In this document: positions 59,990 to 64,000 of the stretch, piece by piece
How positions within the stretch are numbered: position 1 is the first letter of the stretch
How the letters are laid out: each line of letters begins with the position of its first letter
From: Streptomyces yangpuensis
GTDB lineage: Bacteria > Actinomycetota > Actinomycetes > Streptomycetales > Streptomycetaceae
DNA: 64,000 nucleotides
Reading direction: 5' to 3'
NCBI RefSeq assembly: GCF_001005295.1
Contig: NZ_LBMK01000008.1
Coordinates: 104,981-168,980, forward strand
Made by a program: the position numbers and the translations under genes
Notes under the pieces: model-generated
Database searches by the model: none
Told to the model about the DNA's origin: nothing
Seen by the model: only the letters and a program-made list of their open reading frames with translations

Positions 59990-62092
59990 TCAACGGCCGT
60001 TCAGGTGGTGCGTACCGTTCGGGTGGTTCATACCGACACGGGCGGTCAGGAGGGCGATGTCGTCGTCGGCGGACGCCGGGACGAGGTGGGCGATCAGCGA
60101 GTCGCACAGGTGGTCGAGCGGCTGGAGGGGCTCGGTGAGCAGGCCGGTCAGCTCGCCCAGCCGCTCGTCGATGTCGCGGTTGCGGGCCTCGATCAGGCCG
60201 TCCGTGTAGAGCACCAGCAGGCTGCCCGCCGGGAGCGTGAGGTCGGTGGTGGTGAAGGTGACCCCGCCGACACCCAGCGGGGCCCCGGGCGGGGTCTTGA
60301 CCAGGTAGACGGTGCCGTCGGGCTCGGCCACGGCCGGCGGCGGGTGACCGGCCCGGGTGATCGTGCAGCGGCCGGTCGCCGGGTCGCAGACCACGTACAG
60401 GAACGTGGCCAGCATCGGCTCCGCGAGGTCGGCTAGGGTCGCCTCCAGCTGCTGGAGCAGCGCCGTGGGCGGCATGTCGAGGCGCGCCAGCGCCCGGACG
60501 GTCGCGGAGAGGCGCCCCATCACCGCGGCGGCCGCGATGCCGTGCCCCATCACGTCCCCCATGAGCAGGCCCGCCCTCCCGCCGGCGAGGGGGACGACGT
60601 CGTACCAGTCCCCGCCGACCTCGTTGACGTCGCTGGCCGGCAGGTAGCGGTGGGCGATCTCGATGCCGGGCGGCGGGGTGACGTGCTGCGGCAGCATGCT
60701 GCGCTGCAGCACGACGGCGGTCTCGTGCTCGTGGTGGTAGAGACGGGCGTTGTCGATGCTGATGGCGGCCCGGGCGGCGAGCTCCCCGGCGAGAGTGACG
60801 TCGTCGGAGCCGAAGGGCTCGAAGGGCCGTGTGCGGTAGAAGGAGGCCACACCGAGGACCAGCCCGCGCGCCACCAGCGGGACCATCATGAACGAATGCA
60901 CGCCCGTCTCGACGAGCTGGGCGGGCTTCGGGGTGTGCCGGGAGGCCGAGGCGGCCGCCATGGAGTCGAGGTGGGCGATCAGGAAGGGCTGACGGGCCGC
61001 GAGCGCCTGGGTGTACGGCGCGGTCGCGGGGAAGGTGAGGGTCCGGCCCAGCGGGGCGAGGATCTGCGTGACCGCGGATCCCGTCAGCGGGGCCTTGCCC
61101 AGACGGCGCAGCGCCACACCCCCGGTCAGCCCCATGCCCGGCTCGTTGCCGCGCGCCAGCGAGTCCAGCACGTCGACGGTGACGGCACTGGCGAGGTGCG
61201 GGACGGCCAGGTCGGCCAGCTCCTGCGCGGTGCGTTCCAGGTCGAGGCTGGCGCCGATCCGGGAGCTGGCCTCGGTGAGCAGGGCGAGCCGGCGGCGCCC
61301 GGCCTCGGCCTCGGTGTGGTCGCGCTGCTGCGAGGTGATGTCGAGCAGGGAGGCGATCACGCCGATCGGCCGGCCGGCCGGGTCCTCCACCCGTACGTAA
61401 CTGCACGCCCACACGTGGTCGTGGTCCGGGTCCGCGGGGGTCCGGCCGGTGCGCCGGCGGTTGAGCACCGGCTCGCCGGTCGCCAGGACCTGCCGCATGG
61501 CCTCCTCCATCTCGCCCGCGTTCACCTCCGGCAGCACCTCGGCGAGCCGCCGGCCCACGTGGGCGGACTCCGCCAGCCCGTTCATCGCCTCCAGCGCCGG
61601 ATTGACCTGGAGGAACCGCAGCTGCGTGTCGAGTACGGCGATCCCCACGGGCGAGCGGGCGAACAGGCCGTCCCACACCGCCGAGGAGCCACGGATCCGG
61701 CGCGCCGCGTGCGCGTCCGCGGCGAACACCAGCACCGCCGAGGCGCCGTGCCGCCGGTCGGGTACGGGGCAGGCCCAGATCTCCAGCTCCAGCGGGTGGC
61801 CGTTGCGATGCCAGGCGGTCACCGTGCCCATCACCCCGCGGCCGGTGGCGGCCGTCTCCCACAGAGACCGGCCCAGACTGCGGTCGGCGCCGGGGTGGAG
61901 AAGATCGGCGATGTGCCGTCCGAGGACCTGCGGCGGGCCGTAGCCCAGCAGCTCCTGCGCCCCGTGGTTCCAGCGCACGATCGTGCCGTCACCGCTCGTG
62001 GCCACGAGCGCCACCGGCAGGGCGCCCAGCCACCCGCCGGCGTTCTGGGCCGCGCCGCTGATCAGGTCCTCGAGCGGCATCTCCTCATGCAT
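59990..62092 (-). CDS. PAS-PAS-GAF-SpoIIE phosphatase, third copy
   Basis: A 700-residue soluble signalling phosphatase. PAS1 (about 20-120; LVATSGDGTIVRWNHGAQELLG), PAS2 (about 140-260; FARSPVGIAVLDTQLRFLQVN), GAF (about 285-440), SpoIIE (about 470-690; VGGDWYDVVPLAGG, GDVMGHGIAAAAVMG, LVLYTDGLIEAR, DDDIALLTARV). Same layout as the copy at 23143 and likely paralogous. ATG 62092 has AAGGAG 12 nt before it. It ends convergent, 18 bp after the RNA ligase. Confidence 0.9.
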   Translation of the reverse strand: MHEEMPLEDLISGAAQNAGGWLGALPVALVATSGDGTIVRWNHGAQELLGYGPPQVLGRHIADLLHPGADRSLGRSLWETAATGRGVMGTVTAWHRNGHPLELEIWACPVPDRRHGASAVLVFAADAHAARRIRGSSAVWDGLFARSPVGIAVLDTQLRFLQVNPALEAMNGLAESAHVGRRLAEVLPEVNAGEMEEAMRQVLATGEPVLNRRRTGRTPADPDHDHVWACSYVRVEDPAGRPIGVIASLLDITSQQRDHTEAEAGRRRLALLTEASSRIGASLDLERTAQELADLAVPHLASAVTVDVLDSLARGNEPGMGLTGGVALRRLGKAPLTGSAVTQILAPLGRTLTFPATAPYTQALAARQPFLIAHLDSMAAASASRHTPKPAQLVETGVHSFMMVPLVARGLVLGVASFYRTRPFEPFGSDDVTLAGELAARAAISIDNARLYHHEHETAVVLQRSMLPQHVTPPPGIEIAHRYLPASDVNEVGGDWYDVVPLAGGRAGLLMGDVMGHGIAAAAVMGRLSATVRALARLDMPPTALLQQLEATLADLAEPMLATFLYVVCDPATGRCTITRAGHPPPAVAEPDGTVYLVKTPPGAPLGVGGVTFTTTDLTLPAGSLLVLYTDGLIEARNRDIDERLGELTGLLTEPLQPLDHLCDSLIAHLVPASADDDIALLTARVGMNHPNGTHHLNGR

Positions 62093-62360
62093 CCCGCACC
62101 CGCTCCTTCCGGGCCCCTCCATCACCTTCATCCTCGCTCCGAGCGACCGGCGGCGCCCCCCGGCCGCCGGACCCCGTACCCGGACCCTGTACCCGGACCC
62201 GGCGTCCGCGGTGCGGCGTCGGCGTGTGCAGGCGAGCGGCCCGCGGTGGCCGGCCCGAACGCCCCGTTCATCCGGTCGGCCGAGCACAGCAGGCCATGCG
62301 CGCCACCCCGGGCCACGCTGTGGGCAAGGACCGAACCACCGCACAGACGAGGACCGCACC

Positions 62361-62714
62361 ATGTCCCAGAGGCGACGTATCGGCATCATCGCGGGGGCCG
62401 CAGCGCTGCTGCTCGGCGCAACCGCTTGCTCGGGTCTGGGGCGGACCACCGTCGGCCAGCTCAGCTTCCGCGGCCACGACTCGCCGGTTGAGATCAACTA
62501 CAACAACACCCTCGTCACGGGCTGCCACCGGATCGCCATCCCGGACGGGGCCACCCACGTCGAGAACAACACCCTCGTCGACGTCATCCTGTACCAGAAC
62601 CACGACTGCAGGCAGACGAACGATCCGAACAACGGCATCTACGTGGCGACGACCCTGTCGAACGTGACGGCCCCCAGGACCAACCCCTGGCGCAGCTTCA
62701 GCGTCGTCCACTGA
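62361..62714 (+). CDS. Small secreted lipoprotein-like protein
   Basis: A 117-residue exported protein. RRRIGIIAGAAALLLGATAC is a signal with a possible lipobox (ATAC). The mature part is about 95 residues with two cysteines (VTGCHRIAIP; NHDCRQTN) likely to form a disulfide, and an Asn-rich body (NYNNTLV, NDPNNGIY). No known family. GAGGA precedes the ATG at 62361. It lies divergent from the phosphatase gene. Confidence 0.72.
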   Translation: MSQRRRIGIIAGAAALLLGATACSGLGRTTVGQLSFRGHDSPVEINYNNTLVTGCHRIAIPDGATHVENNTLVDVILYQNHDCRQTNDPNNGIYVATTLSNVTAPRTNPWRSFSVVH

Positions 62715-62771
62715 CGCGACCGGCGCCGACAGCGAGGCGAGGGCCGCGACGGAGGAGACGGGCAGTCGGAC

Positions 62772-64000
<1,229 letters not shown>

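Overview
This window is high-GC DNA (about 70 percent or more by eye) with dense genes, frequent GTG/TTG starts, several starts that appear leaderless, and many GTGA/ATGA gene overlaps. The content points to a Streptomyces chromosome: a rodlin-type aerial-surface protein, an ECF42 sigma factor with its DGPF partner, a SigB/SigF-type sigma factor with a STAS/anti-sigma pair, three SpoIIE-type PP2C phosphatases, a Pls/PosA synthetase with an M1 peptidase, a DUF6328 protein, katG-furA and a CYP121-like P450. I do not assign a species. I saw no phage, insertion sequence or CRISPR array.

Layout. 1-9.1 kb: a DD-carboxypeptidase with a long repeat-rich cytoplasmic arm (cut by the window start), a PlsC-type acyltransferase, a GNAT, DGPF + ECF42 sigma, two small genes, an esterase remnant, an acyl-CoA ligase and a methyltransferase. 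9.1-16.8 kb: a rodlin, a small protein, a methyltransferase, an orphan antitoxin-like protein, a PIG-V-type mannosyltransferase, a SigE-family sigma factor with a membrane partner under a perfect Crp-type palindrome, the initiator tRNA, a cold-shock protein, a SoxR-like remnant, RNase HI and a GH16-like protein. 17-26.6 kb: a lipoprotein and two tandem receptor kinases (Ser/Thr kinase, one TM, periplasmic amino-acid-binding-like domain), YciO, a PAS-GAF-SpoIIE phosphatase and a secreted serine hydrolase.

26.6-33.6 kb: a GNAT, a methyltransferase, a SnoaL-like protein, a divergent HTH regulator / alpha-beta hydrolase pair around a perfect 32-bp palindrome, then the most notable locus: a two-gene operon of a tRNA-dependent cyclodipeptide synthase (CDPS) and a CYP121-like P450, followed by an orphan TAXI binding lipoprotein. 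33.6-41.9 kb: a two-component system, an MHS-family transporter, a beta-propeller phytase and divergent katG/furA. 41.9-47 kb looks like a SigB-type stress module: STAS antagonist, anti-sigma kinase, the sigma factor, a three-gene operon (nucleotidyltransferase, BON, metallophosphoesterase), a HAD hydrolase and a DUF6328 protein; four transcription units there carry sequences close to GNNT-N14-16-GGGTA. 47-64 kb: Pls/PosA synthetase + M1 peptidase, a secreted Cys-repeat protein, a lipoprotein, a VanW protein, two more SpoIIE phosphatases flanking an Rnl2-type RNA ligase, a small lipoprotein and a PLP decarboxylase cut by the window end.

All family calls come from reading motifs and protein architecture; no database search was run.
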